From positions 1 to 64,000 of the forward strand of contig PCWG01000002.1 of assembly GCA_002787235.1 (NCBI GenBank): 64,000 nucleotides of DNA, written 5' to 3'. This DNA is from Nitrospinae bacterium CG11_big_fil_rev_8_21_14_0_20_45_15. GTDB lineage: Bacteria; Nitrospinota; Nitrospinia; Nitrospinales; VA-1. Below, in pieces: positions 47,478 to 55,694 of this stretch (position 1 is its first letter; every line of letters starts with the position of its first letter). Position numbers and translations under genes: made by a program. The notes under the pieces are model-generated. The model saw only the letters and a list, made by a program, of their open reading frames with translations. It ran no database searches and was not told the DNA's origin.

Positions 47478-48938
47478 ATGGAAACGATTCACGCTCCGCT
47501 CTTGAATGCAGGTAATCTGGACTGGTTGAATGTTAAGAAACCACTGGATTTACCCGATCTCACTGGTAAACTTACAATTCTTGATTTTTGGACTTTTTGT
47601 TGTATCAATTGCATACATATTATTCCAACTTTGAAACGGTTGGAGGAACGGTTTCCCACTCAATTGGCTGTGATCGGTGTCCATAGCCCAAAATTTTCAG
47701 GCGAACGGGAGTTTGAAAATTTGCGTCAGGCGGTGGCTCGTTATGAGATCGTCCACCCGATTGTGCATGATCCTGATTTCACAATTTGGAAAAGTTATGC
47801 GATTCGAGCCTGGCCGACTCTGGTTTTCATCGATCCAAACGGTTATATTCTGGGTCAACTGCCGGGTGAGCCCGACCCTGAGATGTTGGAGCATACGTTG
47901 ACGGAACTGATTGCGGATCTTGAAAAGAAAGACGCTCTGCATGGCGATGCCCGGGAATTATTGCAGGTATCCGCTATGGATGAAGCGGGACTTTTGCATT
48001 TTCCCGGCAAGATTACTTTTAGCGAGTCTGATCTGGAGTTTGCGATTGCGGATAGCAATCACAATCAAATTGTTACGGCGAATCGGGAAGGCAGGGTCAC
48101 GCGCAGAATAGGCTCGGGTGCCATCGGAAGTAAAGATGGGTCTTTTGATTCTGCTGAGTTTTATCGTCCGCAAGGTTTGTGTTATGTCGATGGAGTGATT
48201 TGGGTTGCCGATACGGAAAATCATTTGCTTCGCAAAATTGATTTAAAGACGGAAACGGTGACCACGGAAGCTGGAACGGGTAAGCAGGGTGTTCCCCTGA
48301 AAGGCCAGGAAAAATCTTTGGAAACGGCTCTGAGTTCGCCCTGGGATGTCTCGATGGATGACGGTTGGATTTATTTTGCGAACGCGGGCACGCATCAGAT
48401 AGGCGTTTTTTATCCCAAGGAAAATGCCGTTGCACAATTTGCAGGGACAGGGGCGGAGGCTTTGGTTGATGGTCTGCGTCTTGCGGGTGCATTTGCTCAA
48501 CCCAGCGGTTTGACGGTGGGGGAGGGCAAGTTGTTTCTGGCAGATAGCGAAACCAGTGCGATCAGAAGCATTCGTCTTGATGATGCCGGATTCATTGCGA
48601 CCTATGTAGGGACAGGACTCTTTGACTTTGGTGACAGCGACGGGGTGGGGAAAGAAGCTGTTCTTCAGCACGCTCTCGGTGTTCATTATTCGGATGGGAA
48701 GGTTTACATTGCAGACTCATACAATCACAAAATAAAAGTTCTGGACGTCAAAACGCTGGAGGTTTCCAGTCTTAAGGCCTCGGTTGATATTGTCTGCAAC
48801 GATCATAGCTGTACGCGACTGGGTGAACCTGCCGGAGTGGTGAAGGTTGGGAATTGTCTTTATGTTTCCGATACCAACCATCACCGAATCCTGAAGATGG
48901 ATTTAACGACATCAATGACAGAAATTTTCATACAATAG
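47478..48938 (+). CDS. NHLRC2-like protein (thioredoxin fold and NHL beta-propeller)
   Basis: Protein of 486 residues. The N-terminal thioredoxin-like domain (about 20-150) has the NHLRC2-specific site WTFCCINCIH (C-C-I-N-C) and the cis-Pro segment AWPTLVFIDP. Residues 165-480 form an NHL beta-propeller with repeats containing LYVSDTNHHRI- or VYIADSYNHKIK-like blades. There is no signal peptide, so it is probably cytoplasmic. The combination is conserved from bacteria to animals; its role is not settled, with redox or protein quality control suggested. Confidence 0.88.
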   Translation: METIHAPLLNAGNLDWLNVKKPLDLPDLTGKLTILDFWTFCCINCIHIIPTLKRLEERFPTQLAVIGVHSPKFSGEREFENLRQAVARYEIVHPIVHDPDFTIWKSYAIRAWPTLVFIDPNGYILGQLPGEPDPEMLEHTLTELIADLEKKDALHGDARELLQVSAMDEAGLLHFPGKITFSESDLEFAIADSNHNQIVTANREGRVTRRIGSGAIGSKDGSFDSAEFYRPQGLCYVDGVIWVADTENHLLRKIDLKTETVTTEAGTGKQGVPLKGQEKSLETALSSPWDVSMDDGWIYFANAGTHQIGVFYPKENAVAQFAGTGAEALVDGLRLAGAFAQPSGLTVGEGKLFLADSETSAIRSIRLDDAGFIATYVGTGLFDFGDSDGVGKEAVLQHALGVHYSDGKVYIADSYNHKIKVLDVKTLEVSSLKASVDIVCNDHSCTRLGEPAGVVKVGNCLYVSDTNHHRILKMDLTTSMTEIFIQ

Positions 48939-48968
48939 AAACCGATTGACTTCACTTGATACGGAATT

Positions 48969-49109
48969 ATGCAAACAATAATTGATTTCATCATAGGTCT
49001 CCCTCCACTCCTGCAATTGCTTGCTGGTATTTTCGGTACTTTGGGGATTTTGAAAGCCCTCATGCTTGTGGCCGATTATATTGAAGACAAGCGCGAAGGA
49101 AAGTCATAA
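48969..49109 (+). CDS. Small membrane protein (46 aa)
   Basis: Short frame with one long hydrophobic segment (FIIGLPPLLQLLAGIFGTLG, then ILKALMLV) and a charged tail ending KREGKS. It starts 31 bases after the NHLRC2-like gene and is probably cotranscribed. It has no recognised family. The clean topology and placement suggest it is real. Confidence 0.55.
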   Translation: MQTIIDFIIGLPPLLQLLAGIFGTLGILKALMLVADYIEDKREGKS

Positions 49110-49179
49110 AAATCTTGCTCGATTGCAGGTGCAAAGAGTCTTGCAGGATTTTTGCATTTGTCTCCCATAGGAAAAATTC

Positions 49180-49767
49180 ATGAAATTGATTCGAAGGCTT
49201 TACGATTGGGTTTTGCATTGGTCTGCCACGCCTTACGCACTTCCTGCACTGGGGATCATCGCGTTTGTTGAATCCTCAGTGTTCCCGATTCCTCCTGATG
49301 TTTTGTTGATTGCGATGGTGGTTGCTGTCCCGGCGGGATGGGCACGCTATGCGATTGTGTGTTCTCTGGCTTCCGTTGTTGGAGGAATGTTTGGCTATTG
49401 GATTGGATACTCTTTTATGGATGTGATTGGCAACGAAATTGTAGCCCTTTATCATTTTCAGGAAAAATTCGATAAAATTGCCGGCCTCTACCAACAGTAT
49501 GAGGGCTGGGCCGTTGCGGCGGCAGGTTTCACACCGCTTCCTTACAAGGTGTTTACCCTGGCGGCGGGAGCTTTCAAGATCGATTTTCCTACCTTTGTAT
49601 TTGCATCGGCGTTGAGCCGCTCGGCCCGGTTTTTCCTGGTGGCGGGTTTGCTGTGGAAATTTGGCCCGCCGGTAAAAGCTCTGATCGAAAAATATTTCAA
49701 CCTGTTCAGCATTGCTTTCTTTATACTGCTGGTATTGGGTTTTTATGTATTGAAATTTGTTCTCTAA
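49180..49767 (+). CDS. YqaA/DedA-family (VTT domain) membrane protein
   Basis: Inner-membrane protein of 195 residues with four to five helices, of the YqaA branch of the DedA/SNARE-associated group. Family segments are ESSVFPIPPDVLL, a glycine-rich GMFGYWIGY and the FTPLPYKVFTLAAGAF block with the conserved P-Y-K. DedA proteins affect membrane potential and lipid movement. It is followed 13 bases later by cutA. Confidence 0.88.
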   Translation: MKLIRRLYDWVLHWSATPYALPALGIIAFVESSVFPIPPDVLLIAMVVAVPAGWARYAIVCSLASVVGGMFGYWIGYSFMDVIGNEIVALYHFQEKFDKIAGLYQQYEGWAVAAAGFTPLPYKVFTLAAGAFKIDFPTFVFASALSRSARFFLVAGLLWKFGPPVKALIEKYFNLFSIAFFILLVLGFYVLKFVL

Positions 49768-49780
49768 CAAGACAACGCTC

Positions 49781-50104
49781 ATGGATGAACATATCATCGT
49801 ATTAATGACAGCGAGTTCGGCGCAGGAAGCTGAAAAGCTCAGTCGGGGTCTGGTTGAAAACAAACTGGCCTATTGCGTGAACTCGGTTCCCTCAATCAAA
49901 TCCACCTACTACTGGGAAGGGAAGGTTTGCGTCGATGAAGAGATTTTGCTGATTGCGAAAACCCGTTCGGGCAGATTCCCGGCTCTGGAGCAGTGGGTCA
50001 AGGAAGCGCATAGTTACGAGGTGCCAGAGATCGTCGCGGTCCCCATTAAGACAGGGCTGGCATCTTACCTGAAATGCATAGACGACTGGGTTCCCGAAAC
50101 TTGA
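49781..50104 (+). CDS. cutA: Divalent-cation tolerance protein CutA
   Basis: CutA family trimeric protein of 107 residues. Landmarks are ENKLAYCVNSVPSIKSTYYWEGKV, with the family C-V-N-x-x-x-x-x-S-x-Y-x-W-x-G-K core, EEILLIAKT and YEVPEIVAVPI. It was named for copper tolerance in E. coli, but its role is still uncertain. ATG 49781 gives the family start; the frame also extends to 49757 over the previous gene. msrP follows 4 bases after the stop. Confidence 0.93.
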   Translation: MDEHIIVLMTASSAQEAEKLSRGLVENKLAYCVNSVPSIKSTYYWEGKVCVDEEILLIAKTRSGRFPALEQWVKEAHSYEVPEIVAVPIKTGLASYLKCIDDWVPET

Positions 50105-50108
50105 TGTT

Positions 50109-51068
50109 ATGAAAAGGCGTCATTTGGTGAGAGGATGGGAAATTCCATCCAATGAAATTACTTCCGAATCGATTTTTCTCAATCGTCGGGATTTTATGAA
50201 AGCAACTGCCTGGTCTGTTGGCACGGTGGCTCTTTCAGCCTGCAAGGAAACGCCCGCCGTAGTATTGCCTCCTGACACACTTTCTGAAACTGAAAAGAAA
50301 ATTTATCCCGCTTCTCTCAATCCCGCGTATCCACTGGATGCGGAGCTGACTCAAGAAAAGATAGCGGGGGCTTACAATAATTTTTTCGAGTTTGGAGAAA
50401 GCAAAGAAAACATTCAGTCGAACGCACGTAATTTATCCATTCGGCCCTGGACGCTGGAGGTGTGCGGCTTGGTGGATAAGCCGGAGATTTATGATATCGA
50501 TAAACTGCTGAGGTCTTTTCCTGTTGAGGAAAGGACGTATCGTTTGCGATGCGTTGAAGCCTGGGCGATCGCGGTGCCCTGGACGGGCTTTGCACTGAGA
50601 GAGTTGCTTCGCCGGGCGAGTCCCAAGTCCAATGCGACCCATGTTCGTTTTGTTTCCTTCTACAGACCTTCGCAGGCGATGGGGCAATGGGCTTTTTGGA
50701 GACCCTGGCCGTATACCGAGGCTTTGACTCTTTCGGAAGCGATGAATGAGTTGAGTTTTCTGGCAACGGGGATTTACGGTCGACCGTTACCGCGACAACA
50801 CGGTGCACCTGTTCGCCTTGCTGTTCCTTGGAAGTATGGCTACAAAAGTGCGAAGTCGATCGTGAAAATTGAGCTGGTCGATTATCGTCCTCCCACCTTC
50901 TGGCCCATGCTGAATGGATTGGAGTATGATTTCAGTGCCAATGTGAATCCCGAAATCCCTCACCCCCGTTGGTCTCAGTCGCAAGAAAAAATACTTGGAA
51001 CAGGAGAAGTGAGGGACACTCGCTTGTACAACGGTTACGAAAAATTTGTTGCCGATTTGTACAAGTAA
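50109..51068 (+). CDS. msrP: Protein-methionine-sulfoxide reductase catalytic subunit MsrP (YedY)
   Basis: Periplasmic molybdopterin enzyme that repairs methionine sulfoxide in envelope proteins. It has a twin-arginine signal (NRRDFMKATA) near residue 27, the Mo-ligating Cys in RCVEAWAIAVPW, and the typical VRFVSFYRPSQ and RQHGAPVRLAVPWKYGYKSAKSI segments. Length is 319 residues. The haem-binding partner MsrQ is not adjacent, so electrons may come from another membrane cytochrome. It is convergent with the HAD gene 20 bases away. Confidence 0.93.
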   Translation: MKRRHLVRGWEIPSNEITSESIFLNRRDFMKATAWSVGTVALSACKETPAVVLPPDTLSETEKKIYPASLNPAYPLDAELTQEKIAGAYNNFFEFGESKENIQSNARNLSIRPWTLEVCGLVDKPEIYDIDKLLRSFPVEERTYRLRCVEAWAIAVPWTGFALRELLRRASPKSNATHVRFVSFYRPSQAMGQWAFWRPWPYTEALTLSEAMNELSFLATGIYGRPLPRQHGAPVRLAVPWKYGYKSAKSIVKIELVDYRPPTFWPMLNGLEYDFSANVNPEIPHPRWSQSQEKILGTGEVRDTRLYNGYEKFVADLYK

Positions 51069-51088
51069 AACGATGCTTCAAGTCAGAG

Positions 51089-51856
51089 TCAGACGGTCAG
51101 ATCCATAAAGGATTTTACCTTACGATCGTACCCCTCAGAGAACCGGTCCTTACGGTCGATGAGAATCGAATCTATCCCCGCATTCCGGGCACCTTCCACA
51201 TCGGTTCTGATTTCGTCTCCAATATGGCAAGCATCATCCGAGTCCACTTTGGCCAGACGCAGTGCTTCCTGAAAAATTTTACCATCTGGTTTCGCGGAAC
51301 CAATCACGGCAGAAGGTAAAATGAAATCAAAATACTGTGCGAGACCCATGTTCTGCAAAGTGGCGGGTAGACGGGAATCCCAGTTGGAAATAACTCCGAG
51401 AGTAACGCCTGCGCTTTTCAGATCAGGCAGAATATTGGATTGGATAACATCCTCAAATATCGTCCAGCATTCTTTCTTTTTAAAGGCATCGAATACGGTG
51501 GCAAAATAGCGATCAAAATTATTCAGGCCGCCATGTGGATCGAACACGTTTTTAACCAATTGGCGCCAAAACTGACGTTCCGCACTCTGCCCGGATTGTG
51601 CGCCAAGAGATTCGATACCGCCCATAGCGTCCCATTGTCGGCGAAATTCGATATCCAGGTCTTCAGCGTTGCCTTCATATCCGAAGGGGCGCGCATATTG
51701 AGCATAGATATGTCCAACCGATGGATTGGGCTTCAGCAAAACGCCACCGACATCGAAAAAGACGGCTTGATAGCTGGATAGATTTTTTACGTTATTTCCT
51801 TTGCAATACATAGACAGTTGGATGAACCTTTGTCCGAAAGAGATTCCAGTATTCAT
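51089..51856 (-). CDS. HAD-superfamily hydrolase (REG-2-like)
   Basis: Haloacid-dehalogenase-like phosphatase of 255 residues. Motif I is VFFDVGGVLLKPN (the nucleophile D with G in place of the second D), motif II is GVISNWDSRL, motif III uses the Lys in GSAKPDGKIF, and motif IV is HIGDEIRTDVEGA. This resembles the HDHD3/REG-2 group. ATG 51856 is chosen because AAAGGAG lies ten bases before it. It starts 4 bases after the small membrane protein gene. Confidence 0.87.
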   Translation of the reverse strand: MNTGISFGQRFIQLSMYCKGNNVKNLSSYQAVFFDVGGVLLKPNPSVGHIYAQYARPFGYEGNAEDLDIEFRRQWDAMGGIESLGAQSGQSAERQFWRQLVKNVFDPHGGLNNFDRYFATVFDAFKKKECWTIFEDVIQSNILPDLKSAGVTLGVISNWDSRLPATLQNMGLAQYFDFILPSAVIGSAKPDGKIFQEALRLAKVDSDDACHIGDEIRTDVEGARNAGIDSILIDRKDRFSEGYDRKVKSFMDLTV

Positions 51857-51860
51857 TGTT

Positions 51861-52151
51861 TTACCGCTCCTTTTGAAAGACGCCGAGAAGTCCAGCCATG
51901 GCAAAAGACAGGCCCACGGCAATCATAAAAACCATACCTGCCCAACTTCCCTCAAACAGGCCAAGCCAGTAACTTCGATTCATAATAATTCCCCAGTAAT
52001 AAATGAAAAAATAAGACAAGAGGAATCCCATTTTGTGGCGACCGTTGATCAGACAAAAAAAACTGATGCCGATTAAAATAACGAATTGCTCTAAAGGAAG
52101 AGACAACGTCCCGCCAGAATACAGTTGCGATAAACTATTCGTCATTTCCAT
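51861..52151 (-). CDS. Small three-helix membrane protein (96 aa)
   Basis: Membrane protein with three predicted helices (FVILIGISFFCLI, MGFLLSYFFIYYWGIIM, MVFMIAVGLSFAMAGLLGVF). It has no recognised family. ATG 52151 has AAAGGA at eight bases, better than the longer frame to 52181. It is cotranscribed with the downstream HAD gene. Confidence 0.7.
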   Translation of the reverse strand: MEMTNSLSQLYSGGTLSLPLEQFVILIGISFFCLINGRHKMGFLLSYFFIYYWGIIMNRSYWLGLFEGSWAGMVFMIAVGLSFAMAGLLGVFQKER

Positions 52152-52181
52152 TTTGTGAATCCTTTCTTTTGCTTTAAACAA

Positions 52182-52627
52182 GTTGTTAAATTTGTTTTGT
52201 TAATACATTTCGATTTTAAATTAATCAAGATACTCTACTTATAGCAAAACCAGTGCCATAACGCTTAGATTGCTTAAATAAAATCGTAACTATATGTTTT
52301 TAAATGGTTAATAATTTTAACGCTGTACTATTTATCTTCCTTGGCCCCCTGCAATTGCGAGTAGATTGTATTAATTTTAATAACATATCTTGTTTTGTAT
52401 TGTCTTAAAGTGATCTCTTTAAATTTTATTTATTAATTTTTTCTAGAGCGAGTTTTAAGGTGCGGGTGTTTGTTCTCATCTCTGGATTGAGTTGATGTTT
52501 TAAAATAGGTTTGCTTCTGTATTTTTCGTTGATATAATGTCTCCTACCTTATTGTTAAGGTTGCTCTTTAGCTCTCGCGTTCCTAATGAGAGGCTGAAAT
52601 TATTCCCTCCGTGCTGTTGTTGAACGA
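52182..52627. promoter_or_regulatory. AT-rich boundary region and polysaccharide-locus promoter
   Basis: About 450 bases of AT-rich sequence separate the divergent small-membrane-protein and APS-kinase genes, and base composition drops from here on. A candidate promoter for the APS kinase is TTGCTT (52511-52516) with TATAAT (52533-52538), 16-base spacer. No gene is supportable in the gap. Confidence 0.5.
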
Positions 52628-53194
52628 ATGGTTAGTTCTATTTCTGACAAACGCGTTCCTTTTGAAAATCCGCTCAGTGGTCAAGGTCGTATCTTGTGGC
52701 TTACAGGTTTGTCTGGTTCAGGTAAGACAACTTTATCTCTGAAAATCGCTGAGAAATTGCAGTTAGATGCTTGTTTTCCCATTGTTCTGGACGGCGATTC
52801 CATGCGCAAAGGATTGTGCGCTGACCTGGGTTTTTCTGAAGCAGACCGTTCTGAAAATATTCGTCGTATTGGAGAGGTTGCCCGTTTGATTGCGGATGCG
52901 GGTCTGGTTGTGATTGTGGCTTGTATTTCACCTATCAAGAGGGACCGCGAACGGGTCAGGGCGTTGGTTGCTCCGGGTCGATTTGTGGAAATCTTTTTGG
53001 ATTGTCCTCTGGAAGTCTGTGAGGAAAGGGACCCGAAGGGATTGTATCGAAGGGCGAGGAATGATGAGTTGGCTCAGTTCACAGGTATTTCTTCGATTTA
53101 TGAGCCGCCGGTCAATGCGGATGTCCATTTACATACAGCAGTTAACAGTGTTGAAGAATGTGTACGAAAAGTAATGACCTGTATAGGGAAATGA
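52628..53194 (+). CDS. cysC: Adenylylsulfate (APS) kinase
   Basis: Phosphorylates APS to PAPS, the sulfate donor for sulfotransferases. The P-loop GLSGSGKTTLS, the DGDSMRKGLCADLGFS segment, RSENIRRIGEVARLIADAGL and FLDCPLEVCEERDPKGLY are all family features. It has 188 residues and no fused ATP sulfurylase; a separate enzyme must supply APS. Placement directly before the export and sulfotransferase genes points to PAPS for polysaccharide sulfation rather than cysteine synthesis. Confidence 0.93.
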   Translation: MVSSISDKRVPFENPLSGQGRILWLTGLSGSGKTTLSLKIAEKLQLDACFPIVLDGDSMRKGLCADLGFSEADRSENIRRIGEVARLIADAGLVVIVACISPIKRDRERVRALVAPGRFVEIFLDCPLEVCEERDPKGLYRRARNDELAQFTGISSIYEPPVNADVHLHTAVNSVEECVRKVMTCIGK

Positions 53195-53328
53195 CAGGTT
53201 TGCGGCTTGGTTTGTTGCTGAGTTAGTGCTGGAAGTGGGCGGGGGTGGAATTGTCTGGCTCCCGTGGTGCTATTGCTGTTTGTTGGCAGATGTTTTTTTG
53301 AAAGTGTTTTTCCAGAGACCAGGCGTAA

Positions 53329-54147
53329 ATGAAAAAGAGCTCAGTTCCCTATACATTTTTGATGTTCGTGAAATTGCTCTATCAGAGTCGTTCTTTGATT
53401 GGGGCATTGGCGTTGCGAGAAATTCAAGGTCGCTATGTGGGTACGTTTGGAGGGGTGACCTGGTCTGTTGTGAATCCATTGGCGATGATTCTTGTGTACT
53501 GGTTCGTTTTTTCTGTGGGGTTCAAGGTTGAACCGCCGGGTGGAGTGCCATTTATTATTGTTTTTTTGTGTGGGTTGATACCCTGGACTCTTTTTAGTGA
53601 GACGTTGATGTCCAGCGTTAATGTTATACGTAGTAATCCTCATTTTGTGAAAAAAATGGTTTTCCCGACCGAGGTCTTGGTCGTTGTTAATCTTGTGGCC
53701 AGCCTGGTCACCCATATCATCATGCTCAGCATTCTTTTTGTGTTGATGTGGTTGAATGGTTTGCATTTTTCCATATTTAATTTCCAGTTTGTTTTTTATT
53801 TATTTGCTTTGATGATTTTTACTCTGGGTTTGAGTTGGTTTGTTTCTGCTTTGAATGTTTTTTATAAGGATATAGGGCAAATACTGGGAGTTGTATTGAA
53901 TTTGTGGTTTTGGATGACACCGATTGTCTGGATGGTGGAAATGATTCCCGAAAAATACCAATATTATTTGAACCTGAATCCAATGCTTTATATTGTGGTG
54001 GGCTATAAAAATTCATTTCTCTTTGAGACTCCATTTTGGTCTCATTATAGGACGGGGGGGATGTTTTGGGGAATCAGCCTGTTTGTTTTTGTTGTTGGAG
54101 GGTTGGTTTTCCGAAGATTAAAGCCCGAATTTGCGGAGGTCTTATAG
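53329..54147 (+). CDS. wzm: Polysaccharide ABC exporter permease (Wzm/TagG-like)
   Basis: ABC-2 type membrane subunit of 272 residues with six helices. The early LREIQGRYVGTFGGVTWSVVNPL cytoplasmic segment is typical of Wzm/KpsM permeases, and the MTPIVWMVEMIP and LNPMLYIVVGYKNSF segments are conserved. It would export a lipid-linked polysaccharide across the inner membrane. The stop TAG is immediately followed by the GTG start of the ATPase gene. Confidence 0.92.
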   Translation: MKKSSVPYTFLMFVKLLYQSRSLIGALALREIQGRYVGTFGGVTWSVVNPLAMILVYWFVFSVGFKVEPPGGVPFIIVFLCGLIPWTLFSETLMSSVNVIRSNPHFVKKMVFPTEVLVVVNLVASLVTHIIMLSILFVLMWLNGLHFSIFNFQFVFYLFALMIFTLGLSWFVSALNVFYKDIGQILGVVLNLWFWMTPIVWMVEMIPEKYQYYLNLNPMLYIVVGYKNSFLFETPFWSHYRTGGMFWGISLFVFVVGGLVFRRLKPEFAEVL

Positions 54148-55509
54148 GTGCTGAACGACGACTTAGCGATATCGGTCCGTAATATTTCGAAAAAGTATCG
54201 CTTGTTCGATTCCGTTCAGGAGCGACTCAAGGAAGCCTTGCATCCCTTCCAGAAGAAATACCATCGTGAGTTTTGGGCTTTGAAAAATGTTTCTTTTGAT
54301 GTGTCGAAGGGTTCTACACTAGGAATAGTTGGGCGGAATGGTTCAGGAAAATCGACATTACTGCAAATCATTAGCTCGGTCCTGCTTCCTACGGTGGGTA
54401 ATCTTGAACTTTCGGGTAGAGTATCGGCTTTGTTAGAGTTGGGTGCAGGTTTGAATCCTGAATTTACAGGCCGAGAAAATGTGATTTTTTACGGTGCTGT
54501 AATGGGTTATTCCGAAAAGGAGATGAACGCGCGTTTGCCATTTATAAGGGAATTTGCCGATATTGGAGAATTTTTTGATCAGCCTGTCAGGGTGTATTCT
54601 TCAGGTATGTTTTCCCGGTTGGCATTTGCTACGGCGATCAACATAGATCCTGATATTTTAATCGTCGATGAAGCGTTGTCAGTGGGTGATCCAAAATTTC
54701 AAAAAAAATGTTACAGGAAGATTCATGAGTTTCAGAAATCGGGAGTAACGATTCTATTGGTTACTCATGATGTAGAGTCAATTATCAGGCATTGTGATCA
54801 GGCGTTGCTACTTGTAGAAGGTGAGTTGGTCGAGATGGGTGAGCCTAAAACTGTTGTGAATTTTTATATTGATGTTCTGGAAGGTCGGAAAGTCTCTACA
54901 GCCGTGTCAAATTATGATTTTGATGAAAAGTCTTTAGCGGAAGTTAGAAAAACTGATCAGAATGTACCTAAGACAATTTTGGATCAGTTTTTGAGTGGTT
55001 TCTCAGGTCAAGATAATTGTGTGAGCCGGAAAAGTTATAATAAAAATGAATACAGGCAGGGGAATGGCAATGCAGAAATTGTTGATTATTTGTTGATTTG
55101 TAAAGATAAAGTCGATTTTTCTGCAGTCCAATCGGGTTGCCAATTGGAGATATATTGGAAAGTCCTGTTTCATGAGGATGTTGAATTTCCTAGCTATGGT
55201 TTTGCTGTCTGTTCTGTAGATGGACTAAAACTGTGGGGAGGAAATACTTGGTTTGATAAGTTCCCTGTTCAACCAGCCCGAACCGGTGATTATGTGATTT
55301 TTAAATCATCCTTCTCACTGCATTTGAATAAGGGGGAGTATTTTATCACTTTGGGGTGTGGGCAGGTGCTTAATGAACAACTCTGCCCTATGGATCGAAG
55401 GTGTGATTTGATTCATATCGTTGTCGAAACAAGAAGCAGATTTGATGGGTTGGTTGCGTTGAATGTTGCATTTTCTGAAATTGTAAAAAAACAAGGGCAT
55501 GAAAATTAG
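54148..55509 (+). CDS. wzt: Polysaccharide ABC exporter ATPase (Wzt-like) with C-terminal Wzt_C domain
   Basis: ATPase of 453 residues. The N-terminal ABC domain has Walker A VGRNGSGKSTLL, signature YSSGMFSRLAFA and Walker B ILIVDEALSVGD. The last 170 residues (about 280-450) look like the Wzt_C carbohydrate-binding domain, which in O-antigen systems recognises the modified end of the chain before export. That domain suggests a terminator sugar or sulfate as an export signal. Its start is GTG 54148 with no intergenic gap. Confidence 0.92.
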   Translation: MLNDDLAISVRNISKKYRLFDSVQERLKEALHPFQKKYHREFWALKNVSFDVSKGSTLGIVGRNGSGKSTLLQIISSVLLPTVGNLELSGRVSALLELGAGLNPEFTGRENVIFYGAVMGYSEKEMNARLPFIREFADIGEFFDQPVRVYSSGMFSRLAFATAINIDPDILIVDEALSVGDPKFQKKCYRKIHEFQKSGVTILLVTHDVESIIRHCDQALLLVEGELVEMGEPKTVVNFYIDVLEGRKVSTAVSNYDFDEKSLAEVRKTDQNVPKTILDQFLSGFSGQDNCVSRKSYNKNEYRQGNGNAEIVDYLLICKDKVDFSAVQSGCQLEIYWKVLFHEDVEFPSYGFAVCSVDGLKLWGGNTWFDKFPVQPARTGDYVIFKSSFSLHLNKGEYFITLGCGQVLNEQLCPMDRRCDLIHIVVETRSRFDGLVALNVAFSEIVKKQGHEN

Positions 55510-55694
55510 GCTAAGTTTTGGTATTTGAAAATTTACTCTAACGTCTCAATTGGATGAATTTCTCAGTGATAGAGGGGGTTTTGTGTAGCGTTCGGTTTTA
55601 TGTACTCTCTCTTCGTTTTAAAATCATTAAAGTAATTGATTGGGAAAAATAGTTAACAAAATTATTACTGATTAAACTTTGAGGGTCAACGTCT

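Noticed and set aside
53226..53531. A 101-residue frame between cysC and wzm
   Set aside because: It overlaps wzm out of frame, has composition of a shadow frame, and lacks a ribosome site.
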